This document shows, piece after piece, positions 25,483 through 34,175 of a DNA stretch of 64,000 bases. A model generated the notes under the pieces. It saw only the letters and a program-made list of their open reading frames with translations. It was not told where the DNA came from and did not search any database. The stretch's first letter is position 1, and every line of letters begins with the position of its first letter. This stretch comes from Candidatus Phosphoribacter hodrii (GTDB lineage Bacteria > Actinomycetota > Actinomycetes > Actinomycetales > Dermatophilaceae). The stretch lies in contig JADJIB010000002.1 in NCBI GenBank assembly GCA_016707175.1, positions 909,093-973,092 on the forward strand. Direction: 5' to 3'. Made by a program: the position numbers and the translations under genes.

Positions 25483-25518
25483 GGTATGCCGCGCGCCTGG
25501 GCCGCGAGGCGGCATACC
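25483..25518. repeat. Motif-pair inverted repeat between gatC and gatA
   Basis: Inverted GGTATGCCGC/GCGGCATACC arms (10 bp) separated by 16 GC-rich bases. It lies inside the gatCAB operon, so if it acts on transcription it would attenuate gatA and gatB relative to gatC rather than end the operon. Confidence 0.6.
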
Positions 25519-25530
25519 AGAGGCGGTGGG

Positions 25531-25827
25531 TCAGTCGTCGGAGAGGATCCGGGGGACGGAGAAGCGCTGCTGATCGGCCTCGGGAGCCCCCGAGAGGGCC
25601 TGCGCGGAGGTGAGCCCGGGGCGGACCTCGTCGGGCCTGGTGACGTTGACCAGGGGCAAGGGGTGCGACATCGGCTCGACGCCTTCGGTGGGCGCCTGCT
25701 GGACCAGTGCGACGGCGTCGAGGATGACCGACAGCTCGCCGAGCATCCGGTCAAGCTCGGCGTCGGTCAGCTCGATCCGCGCCAGCATGGCCAGATGGGC
25801 GACATCGTCGCGGGACAGGGAAGACAT
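25531..25827 (-). CDS. gatC: Asp-tRNA(Asn)/Glu-tRNA(Gln) amidotransferase subunit C
   Basis: A 98-residue small subunit that starts at ATG 25827. It has the typical N-terminal LSRDDVAHLAMLARIELTD helix and the following ELDRMLGELSVILDAVALV helix, then the extended tail with EGVEPMSHPLPLVNVTRPD that wraps between GatA and GatB. It stabilises the heterotrimer. First gene of the leftward gatC-gatA-gatB series, 65 bases after ligA. Confidence 0.95.
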   Translation of the reverse strand: MSSLSRDDVAHLAMLARIELTDAELDRMLGELSVILDAVALVQQAPTEGVEPMSHPLPLVNVTRPDEVRPGLTSAQALSGAPEADQQRFSVPRILSDD

Positions 25828-25892
25828 GGCCCCATCCTATTGGCGCTGCCTGAGGACCCTTGCGGGACGTTCGGCTTAGCCCACCCTGGCCG

Positions 25893-28049
25893 TTAGTCGG
25901 GGGACCCGGTCTCCAGGAGCCGGACGAACCCTGCCTCATCGAGGATGCGCAGCCCCAGGTCGCGGGCCTTGGCCTCCTTGGACCCGGCACCCGGCCCGAC
26001 GATCACCCAATCGGTGTTCTTGGAGACCGATCCGGCCGCCTTGCCCCCGCGGGCGATGATCGCCTCTTTCGCGCCGTCGCGGGTGAAGCCTTCGAGGGAG
26101 CCGGTGACGACGACGGTGGCGCCGTCCAGGGTGCGGGCCACCGATGCATCGACCGCGTCGACCATCCGGACCCCGGCCGCTGCCCAGGCCTCAACGATGG
26201 CCCGGTGCCAGGTGTTGTCCGGGGCGTCGAACCAATCGCGCACCGACTCGGCGATCACGCCGCCCACCCCGTCGACGCCCGAGAGTTCCTCGGCGCTCGC
26301 GGCCCGGATGCCCTCCATCGAGCCGAAGTGGGTGGCGAGGGCGCGGGCCGCAGTGGGGCCGACATGCCTGATCGACAGGGCGACGAGCACCCGCCAGAGC
26401 GGCTGCTCCTTGGCCTTGGCGAGGTTGTCGAGCAGTTTCTCGCCGTTGGCCGACAGGACTCGGCCATCGATCACGTCGGCCTCGGGGTCGGTCTTCTTGG
26501 CCAGCCGGGTATAGAGCGGCACGGTGGCGATCTCGGCGGCCGTGAGCGCGAAGAGCCCCCCTTCGTCCTCAATGACACCAGCGTCCAGCAGTGCAGCCGC
26601 CCCCTCCCAGCCGAGGGCCTCGATGTCCAGGGCGCCCCGGGAGGCCAGGCCGAACAGGCGCTCGCGCAACTGGGCCGGGCAGGACCGGGCGTTGGGGCAA
26701 CGGATGTCCTTGTCGCCCTCCTTCTCGGCCGCCAGCAGGCTCCCGCAGGCGGGGCAGTGCGTCGGCATCTCCCACGGGACGGCGTCGGCCGGACGCAACG
26801 CCAGGACGGGGGCAACGATCTCGGGGATGACGTCGCCGGCCTTGCGCAGCACGACCGTGTCACCGATCCGGACGTCCTTACGGGCCACCTCCCAGCCGTT
26901 GTGCAAGGTGGCGTTGGAGACGGTCGAGCCGCTGACGACCACGGGATCCATCACGCCGAACGGGGTCACCCGACCGGTGCGACCGACCCCGACCTCGATG
27001 GCCCGAAGGACCGTGTTGACCTCTTCCGGCGGGTATTTGTAGGCGATCGCCCAGCGCGGCGCGCGTGAGGTCGAGCCCATGGACCGCTGGACGGCGACCT
27101 CGTCGACCTTGACGACCACCCCGTCGATCTCGTGCTCGACCGAGTGTCGGTGCTCTCCGAAGTGGTCGATGAACGCCTGGACCTCGGCGACGGTGTCGAC
27201 GACCCGCACGTGCGGGGAGGTGGGCAGCCCCCAGTCGTGCAGCACGGCATACGCCTCGCTCTGGCGGGCCACGTCGAAGCCGCGACGAGCCCCGAGCCCG
27301 TGGACGAGCATCCGCAGGGGGCGGCTCGCGGTGACCCGCGGGTCCTTCTGGCGCAGCGAACCGGCAGCGGCGTTACGGGGGTTGGCAAACGGCGCGCGGC
27401 CGGCCTCGACGAGGCTCGCGTTGAGCTCCTCGAACTGCTCGACGGGGAAGAAGACCTCGCCGCGCACCTCGACGAGCTCAGGGACCGGCGCCTGGGCGGT
27501 GGGCGTGAGCACGGCGGGGATGCCGCGGATCGTGCGGACATTGTGGGTGACGTCCTCGCCGGTGCGCCCGTCGCCGCGGGTGAGCGCGCGGGTGAGGCGG
27601 CCGCGCTCGTAGAGGAGGTTGATCGCCAGGCCGTCGACCTTCAGCTCGCAGAGGAACCGGTATGCCGCGCCGCCGGGCCCCCCGGCGTCCCGCTCCACCC
27701 GCGCGGCCCAGGCCGCCAGCTCCTCGGGCGAGAAGGCGTTGTCGAGGCTGAGCATCCGCTCGAGGTGGTCAACCGCCTGGAACTCGGTCGAGAAACTCGG
27801 CGCTCCCACCTGTTGGGTCGGGCTGTCCGGCGTGCGCAGGCTGGGGTGGGACTCCTCCAGGGCCGTGAGATCGCGGATGAGCGCGTCGTACTCCCCGTCG
27901 GACACGGTCGGGGAATCCTGGACGTGATAGGCGAACTGGTGGGCTCGGATCGTTTCGGCCAACTCGGTCCAGGCATGCCGGACCTCGGATGGCACGTCGG
28001 GGGCGCCTGCGGGCGCTTCGGAGCTGGACACGGCGTCATCCTGCCGCAT
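25893..28049 (-). CDS. ligA: NAD-dependent DNA ligase LigA
   Basis: This 718-residue protein starts at ATG 28049 (a GTG six codons in is an alternative). Domain order is canonical: Ia (about 25-90), the adenylation domain with the nucleotide-accepting lysine in CELKVDGLAINLLYERG, the OB fold, a four-cysteine zinc finger (CPACGSLL then CPNARSCPAQL), helix-hairpin-helix repeats (GVDGVGGVIAESV region), and a C-terminal BRCT domain (TVVVTGSLEGFTRDGAKEAI). It seals nicks during replication and repair. Its place between gatC and the MetE-like gene matches mycobacteria (ligA Rv3014c, from memory). Confidence 0.97.
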   Translation of the reverse strand: MRQDDAVSSSEAPAGAPDVPSEVRHAWTELAETIRAHQFAYHVQDSPTVSDGEYDALIRDLTALEESHPSLRTPDSPTQQVGAPSFSTEFQAVDHLERMLSLDNAFSPEELAAWAARVERDAGGPGGAAYRFLCELKVDGLAINLLYERGRLTRALTRGDGRTGEDVTHNVRTIRGIPAVLTPTAQAPVPELVEVRGEVFFPVEQFEELNASLVEAGRAPFANPRNAAAGSLRQKDPRVTASRPLRMLVHGLGARRGFDVARQSEAYAVLHDWGLPTSPHVRVVDTVAEVQAFIDHFGEHRHSVEHEIDGVVVKVDEVAVQRSMGSTSRAPRWAIAYKYPPEEVNTVLRAIEVGVGRTGRVTPFGVMDPVVVSGSTVSNATLHNGWEVARKDVRIGDTVVLRKAGDVIPEIVAPVLALRPADAVPWEMPTHCPACGSLLAAEKEGDKDIRCPNARSCPAQLRERLFGLASRGALDIEALGWEGAAALLDAGVIEDEGGLFALTAAEIATVPLYTRLAKKTDPEADVIDGRVLSANGEKLLDNLAKAKEQPLWRVLVALSIRHVGPTAARALATHFGSMEGIRAASAEELSGVDGVGGVIAESVRDWFDAPDNTWHRAIVEAWAAAGVRMVDAVDASVARTLDGATVVVTGSLEGFTRDGAKEAIIARGGKAAGSVSKNTDWVIVGPGAGSKEAKARDLGLRILDEAGFVRLLETGSPD

Positions 28050-28107
28050 CGCGCCGACAATCCCCTCGACGGGCGGCGACGGGCGCTCGACGGCGGGGTG
28101 CGGTCGC

Positions 28108-29121
28108 TCAGCCTCGGGAGCGGGTGACGAGTTCCGCGGCCACCTGCAGGCAGGCGCGTTGGCGTTCGATGGCGGCGGACGGGGTCAACCCCGCCAGCCC
28201 ACAGGTCGGGGTGACGACCAGGTCGTCCAGGTGAGCGGGCGGCATACCGACGCGCGACCAGGCCGAGGCGAGGTGGTCGGCGACGGCGACGGGGTCCACC
28301 ACCGCCTCGGGTGCGGTGGGCACACAACCGGCGTGCAGGCGAACCCCGTCCTCGACCGCCACGGCCAAGCCCTCCCAGCCGCGCGGCGTGATCAGCGTCG
28401 TGTCGACCGAGAGCCCGCCCGCGCCACTTCGGCGCAGCAGGGGCAGCGGAGGGTATGCCGCGCAGCAATGCACGATCGTCCCGTGCTCGCCCGCCGCCGC
28501 CAGAACCGTCTGCAGGGCAGGTAGCGCGTCCTGCACGTCGATGGCCCGCAACCTGCCGAACCCCGATGCCGTGGGCAATCGCCCGTCAAGCACCGCAGGC
28601 AGGGAGGGCTCGTCGACCTGGACGATGAGCTCAGCCCCAGGCACGAGCCGGGTCAGTCGGACCAGGAGGGTGCGCAGTCCCTCGGCGAGTGACTCGGACA
28701 GGTCGCGGGTGGCACCCGGATCGACGATGGCGCGTTCGCCGCGATGCAGCCAAATGTCCGCCGCGAGGGTGAACGGTCCGGCCACCGCGACCTTGAGTGG
28801 ACCGGCATACCCGTCGAAGGCGGCGGCCAACTCGTCGAGGTCCTCGCCCCAGAAGGCGGCCGTCCGCGCAGCGTCTCGGCCCGGTCGATCGACGAAACGC
28901 CATCCCGCCGGTTGCAAATCGACGGCGAGGTCCACGAGCAACCCGGCGGTGCGGCCGATGATGTCCCCGCCCGGTCCGCGAGCGGGCAACTCAGGCAGCG
29001 ACGGTATGCCGCGCACCCCGTCCGCCTGCTCGTCGTGATCGCCGAGCAACTCCCGCTGGATCCGCAGGGCCTCGGCGACATCGGTCCCCGGCCAAGAGCC
29101 GATCCCACTCGCAGAGGTCAC
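28108..29121 (-). CDS. Short MetE-like (B12-independent methionine synthase C-terminal domain) protein
   Basis: This 337-residue protein starts at ATG 29121. It corresponds only to the catalytic C-terminal barrel of MetE, about half the length of full MetE. Probable zinc ligands are visible: His and Cys in TIVHCCAAYPP and the late Cys in VVTPTCGLAGL; IVQVDEPSLPAV matches the substrate-binding strand. Stand-alone proteins of this type (Rv3015c is the mycobacterial neighbour of ligA, from memory) have no proven role. Methyl transfer to a thiol is a reasonable guess, but the folate-binding N-terminal barrel is absent. Position next to ligA is conserved synteny rather than functional evidence. 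Confidence 0.85.
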   Translation of the reverse strand: MTSASGIGSWPGTDVAEALRIQRELLGDHDEQADGVRGIPSLPELPARGPGGDIIGRTAGLLVDLAVDLQPAGWRFVDRPGRDAARTAAFWGEDLDELAAAFDGYAGPLKVAVAGPFTLAADIWLHRGERAIVDPGATRDLSESLAEGLRTLLVRLTRLVPGAELIVQVDEPSLPAVLDGRLPTASGFGRLRAIDVQDALPALQTVLAAAGEHGTIVHCCAAYPPLPLLRRSGAGGLSVDTTLITPRGWEGLAVAVEDGVRLHAGCVPTAPEAVVDPVAVADHLASAWSRVGMPPAHLDDLVVTPTCGLAGLTPSAAIERQRACLQVAAELVTRSRG

Positions 29122-29148
29122 AGCCCTTGAGCCTACTGCCGCCCCCTT

Positions 29149-29270
29149 GGCCTACGCCCGGGCTCCTCCGAAATCCTCACACTCGCCGGTGTTCTGGGCG
29201 AGAGGTATGCCGGTTGGCCCCGAATTCCCCACACCCGCCGATGGTTTCGCAGCCCCGGCCTACGCCCGGG
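29149..29270. repeat. Copy of the 52-bp-spaced intergenic repeat, with 14-bp flanking direct repeats
   Basis: On the minus strand this gap holds two cores, CGGCGGGTGTGGGGAATTCG and then CACCGGCGAGTGTGAGGA, exactly 52 bases apart (cores around 29231 and 29179). A GTATGCCG-type motif lies between them. The segment is bracketed by two copies of GGCCTACGCCCGGG (29149-29162 and 29257-29270); the inner copy contains the mnmA stop codon. It is related to the elements at 42380 and 43638. Confidence 0.7.
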
Positions 29271-30357
29271 AGCGCCGACCCGTCGCCGTGATCGTCGCCG
29301 AACCGACAACCCGAGTCCCGTCATAAAGCACCACTGACTGTCCCGGAGCGACCCCACGCACCGAGGCGTCGAGATGCACCTGCACGGTCTGCCCCACCGC
29401 GGCGCCTAAGACGGTCGCCACCCCGGGCAAGCCCTCACCGTGGGCCCTCACCTGAGCCTCCACCCGAGTCGCCCCCGTTGGCGGCCGGCCACACCAGCGC
29501 AGGTGTTCGCCCTCGATGACATCCACCCCAAGCAACTCCCCCGGCGCGACGACCACCGTGTTGGTCGCGACGTCGACGGACTGCACATAACGCGGCAGCC
29601 CGTCGGCGGCCGGCCGAGGCAGCGCCAGTCCCTTGCGCTGGCCCACCGTGTACCCGTAGGCGCCGCCATGCGACCCCACCACCGCACACGACTCGTCGAC
29701 CACGACGCCAGGGCGCGAGCCCAACCGCCCCGCCAGCCACCCCCGCGTGTCACCGTCGGGGATGAAGCAGATGTCGTGCGAGTCGGGCTTCCGAGCCACC
29801 GCAAACCCACGCGCCGCAGCCTCTTCCCGCACCTGCGCCTTGGTCGACCCACCCAGCGGGAAGAACGCCCCGGCCAACTGGCCGGCATCGAGCACCCCGA
29901 GCACATAGGACTGGTCCTTCGCCGCATCGACGGCCCGATGCAACTCACGACCATTCGGACCCTCCACGACCTGCGCGTAGTGACCGGTCCCGACCGCATC
30001 GAAGCCCAGCGCCACCGCCTTGTCCAAGAGCGCGGCGAACTTGATCCGCTCGTTGCAGCGCAGGCAGGGGTTGGGGGTGCGGCCCGCGGCATACTCGGCG
30101 ACGAAGTCCTCGACCACCTCGGTGCGGAAGCGCGCCGACAGGTCCCAGACGTAGAAGGGGATGCCCAGCCGATCGGCGACGCGGCGCGCGTCGGCCGAGT
30201 CCTCCAGCGTGCAGCAGCCTCGGGCCTTCTCGCGCACCGCCCGGGCGTCCTCGGACAGCGCCAGGTGCACCCCGACAACCTCGTGCCCGGCGTCGATCAA
30301 CCGCGCGGCGGCGACCGCCGAGTCCACCCCGCCGCTCATCGCCGCGACGACGCGCAT
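29260..30357 (-). CDS. mnmA: tRNA-specific 2-thiouridylase MnmA
   Basis: The start is ATG at 30357, overlapping the iscS stop as ATGA; the protein is 365 residues. The PP-loop AAMSGGVDSAVAAARL is at the N-terminus. The two catalytic cysteines are in TPNPCLRCNERIKF and SHDICFIPDGD, and the YTVGQRKGLALP motif is present. MnmA installs sulphur at U34 of the tRNAs for Lys, Glu and Gln, using persulphide from the cysteine desulphurase encoded just upstream. The coupling with iscS makes functional sense and is conserved in actinobacteria. Confidence 0.96.
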   Translation of the reverse strand: MRVVAAMSGGVDSAVAAARLIDAGHEVVGVHLALSEDARAVREKARGCCTLEDSADARRVADRLGIPFYVWDLSARFRTEVVEDFVAEYAAGRTPNPCLRCNERIKFAALLDKAVALGFDAVGTGHYAQVVEGPNGRELHRAVDAAKDQSYVLGVLDAGQLAGAFFPLGGSTKAQVREEAAARGFAVARKPDSHDICFIPDGDTRGWLAGRLGSRPGVVVDESCAVVGSHGGAYGYTVGQRKGLALPRPAADGLPRYVQSVDVATNTVVVAPGELLGVDVIEGEHLRWCGRPPTGATRVEAQVRAHGEGLPGVATVLGAAVGQTVQVHLDASVRGVAPGQSVVLYDGTRVVGSATITATGRRSRA

Positions 30358-31541
30358 CAGGCGACCCCAGCAGCCCGACGTGCTCGGTCGAGAGCCGCGG
30401 GCAACGCGGCCAGGACCGCCTCGACGTCCGCCCCCGTGGAGGTATGCCCCAAGGTCAAGCGCAGGGCTCCCCGCGCCTCGCGCTCGCTCAACCCCATGGC
30501 CAACAAGACGTGGCTGGGCTGCGGCACCCCGGCCTGGCAGGCCGACCCTGTCGAGCACTCGACCCCGGCCGCGTCGAGCAGGTAGAGCAACGAGTCACCC
30601 TCGCATCCGGGGACGAGCAGATGCGCGTTACCGGCCGACCGACTCGCCCAGTCGCCCGGCCGCCACACCCCACCGGGCCGGATGTCATAACCCAGCCCCA
30701 TCGCGCCTTCGATGAGGTCGTCCCGCAACCGACACAGCCTCGGTCCCTCCACCGGAAGCATCCCCACGGACGCCTCGACCGCGAGGGACAACCCGAGGAT
30801 CCCGACCGTGTCGAGGGTTCCGGAACGGATCTGGCGCTCCTGGCCGCCGCCGTAGACCAGCGGCACAACATCCTGCTCCCGCCGCACGAGCAAAGCGCCG
30901 GACCCGATCGGCCCGCCCACCTTGTGCCCGGTCAGGGTGAGCAGGTCGACGCCGCTGGCCAAGAAGTCCACGGGTAGGTGACCGACCGCTTGGACCGCGT
31001 CCGTGTGCATCGGTATGCCGTGCGCGTGCGCCTCCGCGGCGATCGCCGCCACGTCCTGCACGGTGCCGACCTCATTGTTGGCCCACATCACCGAGACGAG
31101 TGCGACCGACTGCGGGTCTTCGGCGATGGCGGCGCGCACGTCGGCGACCTGAACGATGCCCTCGGCATCGCAGGGCAGCCAGTCGACTTCGGCGCCCTCG
31201 CGGTCGACCAGCGCCTGCACGCAGTCGAGCACGGCGTGGTGCTCGATCGCGCTGACAAGCAGCCGACGCCGCCGGGGGTCTGCGTCTCGACGAGCCCGAT
31301 AGACGCCCGCCACGGCGAGGTTGTCCGACTCGGTCCCCCCGGAGGTGAACACCACCTCGGACGGCCGAGCGCCGAGCACTCCGGCCAACCGCTCGCGGGA
31401 CTCCTCGACGACCCGCCGGGCAGCCCGGCCCGCAGTGTGCAACGACGAGGCGTTGCCGACCCGATCCCGTTGCGCCGACATCGCAGCCGCGACGTCCGGG
31501 AAGACCGGCGTCGTCGCGGCATGGTCGAGGTACACGGGCAC
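30357..31541 (-). CDS. iscS: Cysteine desulfurase (IscS/NifS family)
   Basis: This 394-residue protein starts at GTG 31541 (PVYLDHAATTPVFPDVAAAM). Pyridoxal-phosphate lysine is in LTGHKVGGPIGSG, upstream His in IEHHAVLDC, and the persulphide-forming Cys in VECSTGSACQAGVPQPSH on a long mobile loop of the group I (IscS/NifS) type. It transfers sulphur from cysteine to acceptors; the overlap with mnmA points to tRNA thiolation as a main use here, with iron-sulphur assembly possible. Confidence 0.94.
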   Translation of the reverse strand: MPVYLDHAATTPVFPDVAAAMSAQRDRVGNASSLHTAGRAARRVVEESRERLAGVLGARPSEVVFTSGGTESDNLAVAGVYRARRDADPRRRRLLVSAIEHHAVLDCVQALVDREGAEVDWLPCDAEGIVQVADVRAAIAEDPQSVALVSVMWANNEVGTVQDVAAIAAEAHAHGIPMHTDAVQAVGHLPVDFLASGVDLLTLTGHKVGGPIGSGALLVRREQDVVPLVYGGGQERQIRSGTLDTVGILGLSLAVEASVGMLPVEGPRLCRLRDDLIEGAMGLGYDIRPGGVWRPGDWASRSAGNAHLLVPGCEGDSLLYLLDAAGVECSTGSACQAGVPQPSHVLLAMGLSEREARGALRLTLGHTSTGADVEAVLAALPAALDRARRAAGVA

Positions 31542-31565
31542 CCGCCGATCCTAAGCCGCGCGTGA

Positions 31566-31589
31566 GTATGCCGCCGCGACGCGGCATAC
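31566..31589. repeat. Motif-pair inverted repeat upstream of iscS and the HAD gene
   Basis: GTATGCCGC and GCGGCATAC arms (9 bp) around a 6-base loop. It lies between two divergently transcribed genes, so it cannot be a terminator for either; this shows the motif pairs are not simply transcription stops. Confidence 0.6.
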
Positions 31590-31697
31590 CGTGGACGGTC
31601 GGTCACGGGGCGGAAAGGGGAGGGAGAACCCTGGCAAGCAACCGCGACCTGCGTCATGATGTGCTGGTTCGTCCCCGTCCCGAGGAGCTCAGCGAGC

Positions 31698-32510
31698 ATG
31701 ACCCACACCGGCCCCTCTGGCACGCGTATCGCGGCGTTCTTCGACCTGGACGGCACGCTCATTCCCGGGTCGGCCAACATTCCGCTCGCCAAGGCTGCCT
31801 TCGGCGCGGGGCTGGTGAGCAAGCGGGAGTTGGCCCTCGACCTGGCGCGCAACGCGTCGTTCATGTTGCGCGGCGCCAGTGACGACAGCTCGGCCAAGGT
31901 CCGCGACCGGATCCTGCGCGGGGTCAAGGGACACCCTGGCTCCGAGGTTGAACGGCTCGCCGATGGCTTTCTCGACGACCTGGTCGCCACGATCACCCCG
32001 ACGATGCGAGAGGTGCTCGCCCAACATCGCGCCGAGGGTCACGAGCTCGTCCTCGTGTCGGCGAGCCCGACCGAGATCGTCCTGCGTTTCGCGGTGGCGG
32101 CGGGCATGGACTACGGCGTGGGGACCACTGCCGGTCGGGACGAGGCGGGGTGTTTCGACGGCACCCTGGCCGGGCCGTTCTGTTACAAGGAGGGCAAGGC
32201 GGAGGTCATCCGCGGGCTCGCGGCGACCCATGGCTACGACTTGGCGCAGTGCTTCGCGTATTCGGACTCGGTGAGTGACGAGCCGATGCTGGCGATCGTC
32301 GGCAACCCGGTCGCCGTCAACCCCGACCACGAACTGCGGCTGATGGCATTGGCTGGCGGTTGGCGGATCGTCGAGGTCGGCCGCCTGCGGGTTGCTGTCA
32401 ACCGGACCCGCCGGGCGGCTCGTTCGGCGGTCACCTCGCCGGGCAAGGTGTGGACCCGCGGGCGAGCTGAGTTGACCCGGCGACGCGAGCCCATCGCCGA
32501 CTCCGAGTAG
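31698..32510 (+). CDS. HAD-IB family phosphatase (phosphoserine phosphatase-like)
   Basis: The start is ATG at 31698 with GAGGAGC upstream; the protein is 270 residues. Motif I is FFDLDGTLIPG, motif II lies in ELVLVSASPTEIV, and motif III/IV is AYSDSVSDEPML after a conserved lysine (CYKEGKAEVI). Subfamily IB members include SerB and related phosphatases of small phosphoesters. The basic C-terminal tail (RTRRAARSAVTS and beyond) is not part of the catalytic fold and may bind membrane or nucleic acid. No serine-synthesis genes are nearby, so the exact substrate is open. Confidence 0.88.
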   Translation: MTHTGPSGTRIAAFFDLDGTLIPGSANIPLAKAAFGAGLVSKRELALDLARNASFMLRGASDDSSAKVRDRILRGVKGHPGSEVERLADGFLDDLVATITPTMREVLAQHRAEGHELVLVSASPTEIVLRFAVAAGMDYGVGTTAGRDEAGCFDGTLAGPFCYKEGKAEVIRGLAATHGYDLAQCFAYSDSVSDEPMLAIVGNPVAVNPDHELRLMALAGGWRIVEVGRLRVAVNRTRRAARSAVTSPGKVWTRGRAELTRRREPIADSE

Positions 32511-32514
32511 AAGT

Positions 32515-32556
32515 CCTCGGGTCTTTCAGGGCCTCGGGTCTTTCAGGGCCTCGGGT
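32515..32556. repeat. 17-bp tandem repeat at the convergent 3' ends of the HAD and GNAT genes
   Basis: The unit CCTCGGGTCTTTCAGGG occurs twice in tandem, followed by a partial third copy. It spans the stop codon of the leftward GNAT gene, so the C-terminal residues DPRP of that protein come from the repeat. Confidence 0.7.
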
Positions 32557-33085
32557 CCGAGGCCAGCATCGCCATGTCGACCACGTCGTCCCACACCCCG
32601 TCGACCAGCCGCACCTGACGGCGCACTCCCTCGACAATGAAGCCGGCCCGGTCATACACCCGCCGCGCTCGCGCATTACTCGCGCCGACTTCCAGGCTCA
32701 CCCGGCGCAACCCCAGCGGCCCGAAGGCGAAGTCCCGCACCAGACGGGTCGCCTCCGTCCCGTAGCCCTGGCCGAACTCCTCCGGGCCGACGAGCGCGAT
32801 GCGGAACTCCATCGCGTCGTGATCGGCGTCGAGGGAGAACAGCACGACCTCCCCCACGACCCGCTGATCGGCGATCCGCACGATGGCCCAATCGGCCCGA
32901 TCGGGTCGGTCCTTGGCGACGGCCAGCCCGACGCGGACCTTCTCGGCCAGCACGAACGCCAACGGGCTGTCGGAGTCGCCCACGAACAAGGGCCGCAGCC
33001 CGTCGTAGTGTTCGGGCCCCATCGGATCGAGGCGTACGGCCAGGCCCCACAGGGTCGGCTGGTGCCGCAACAGCAAGAGATCCAC
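32543..33085 (-). CDS. GNAT-family N-acetyltransferase (RimJ/RimL-like)
   Basis: The start chosen is GTG at 33085 (VDLLLLRHQPTLWGLAVRLDPM), giving 180 residues; the frame is open further upstream, but that sequence looks non-coding. The acetyl-CoA site is visible in VGPEEFGQGYGTEATRLVRDFAF, and FGPLGLRRVSLEVGASNARARRVYDRAGF is the RimJ/RimL-type C-terminal signature. It probably acetylates an amino group on a protein N-terminus or a small molecule. No strong ribosome-binding site is evident. Substrate unknown. Confidence 0.85.
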   Translation of the reverse strand: MDLLLLRHQPTLWGLAVRLDPMGPEHYDGLRPLFVGDSDSPLAFVLAEKVRVGLAVAKDRPDRADWAIVRIADQRVVGEVVLFSLDADHDAMEFRIALVGPEEFGQGYGTEATRLVRDFAFGPLGLRRVSLEVGASNARARRVYDRAGFIVEGVRRQVRLVDGVWDDVVDMAMLASDPRP

Positions 33086-33122
33086 GGGCGGAGTCAACCA
33101 ATCCCAGCGCGCGGCGGCAAGC

Positions 33123-33179
33123 CGGCATACGGAAGCGGGGCCCGGACCACCACCGGTCCGGACCCCGCAGCGTATGCCG
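33123..33179 (-). terminator. Nested hairpin downstream of the ETF operon
   Basis: An inner stem (GCGGGGCCCGGACC pairing with GGTCCGGACCCCGC, one mismatch) is enclosed by an outer CGGCATAC/GTATGCCG pair. It begins 10 bases after the stop of the ETF alpha gene and precedes the GNAT gene on the same strand, a good position for a terminator. Confidence 0.7.
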
Positions 33180-33188
33180 CGTGCGCGA

Positions 33189-34145
33189 CTAGGCCTTGGC
33201 CGCCGCCACCGCGTCGGTCGCCTGCGGGAGCACGGCGAACAGGTCGCCGACCACTCCGAAGTCGACCAGCTCGAAGATCGGCGCCTCTTCGTCCTTGTTG
33301 ACGGCGACGATCGTCTTCGAGGTCTGCATGCCGGCCCGGTGCTGGATCGCACCGGAGATGCCGCACGCAACGTACAACTGGGGGCTGACCTGCTTGCCGG
33401 TCTGGCCGACCTGGTGGCTGTGCGGGTACCAGCCGGCGTCGACAGCGGCGCGGCTCGCACCGACCGCTGCGCCGAGGGAGTCGGCGAAGGCTTCGACCTT
33501 GGAGAAGTCGCCACCGGTGCCACGTCCGCCCGAGACGACGATGGCCGCTTCGGTGAGCTCGGGGCGACCCGTCTTCTCCTTCGGCTTGGCCGACACGATC
33601 TTGGCCGACTGGGCCAGCGCCGACGGCTCGAAGGGGACGGTCACCTCGGCAGCAGCACCAGCAACCGCTTCGGGCGCAGCCGAATTGGGCTTGACCGCGA
33701 TAACCGGCGTGCCCTTGGTGACGGTCGCCTTGACGGTGTAAGAACCGGCGAAAACGGTCTGAGTCGTCGAGACCCCACCGGCTCCGTCGGACTGCACGTC
33801 GACCGCGTCGGTGATGAGCCCGGAGCCCAGCTTGACCGCCAAGCGCGCGGCGATCTCCTTGCCTTCGGGTGAACTCGCGACGAGCACCGCTGCCGGGGAC
33901 GCCTGGGCGGCGACCGCGGCGAGGGCCTCGGCCTGGGGCACCACAAGGAAGCCGGACAGGTCGGCGTCGATGCGGTAGACCTTCTCCGCACCGTATGCCG
34001 CCAGCCCCTCCTTGGCGGCATCGAAGCCGGATCCGATGAAGACGGCCGACGGCTCGCCGAGCCGCCGGGCGATGGTGAGCAGTTCGGTGGTCGTCTTGCG
34101 CAGCGCGCCGTCGACGTGGTCGACGAGGACGAGAACTTCAGCCAT
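33189..34145 (-). CDS. fixB: Electron transfer flavoprotein alpha subunit
   Basis: This 318-residue protein starts at ATG 34145. The N-terminal domain (VLVLVDHVDGALRKTTTELL) is followed by the C-terminal FAD domain. The latter shows IVVSGGRGTGG, GWYPHSHQVGQTGKQVSPQLYVACGISGAIQH and SKTIVAVNKDEEAPIFELVDFGVVGDL, all diagnostic of ETF alpha. With the beta subunit it carries electrons from acyl-CoA dehydrogenases to the respiratory chain. It lies 30 bases after the beta gene on the same strand. An enoyl-CoA hydratase gene 5 kb away also fits fatty-acid oxidation, but is not in the same operon. Confidence 0.96.
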   Translation of the reverse strand: MAEVLVLVDHVDGALRKTTTELLTIARRLGEPSAVFIGSGFDAAKEGLAAYGAEKVYRIDADLSGFLVVPQAEALAAVAAQASPAAVLVASSPEGKEIAARLAVKLGSGLITDAVDVQSDGAGGVSTTQTVFAGSYTVKATVTKGTPVIAVKPNSAAPEAVAGAAAEVTVPFEPSALAQSAKIVSAKPKEKTGRPELTEAAIVVSGGRGTGGDFSKVEAFADSLGAAVGASRAAVDAGWYPHSHQVGQTGKQVSPQLYVACGISGAIQHRAGMQTSKTIVAVNKDEEAPIFELVDFGVVGDLFAVLPQATDAVAAAKA

Positions 34146-34175
34146 GTCAGTGATCTCCTATTCCCGCGTCGCCGC

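Noticed and set aside
29122..29259. Riboswitch upstream of the MetE-like gene
   Set aside because: The gap is explained by the repeat element and the mnmA 3' end. I see no SAM or cobalamin riboswitch core.
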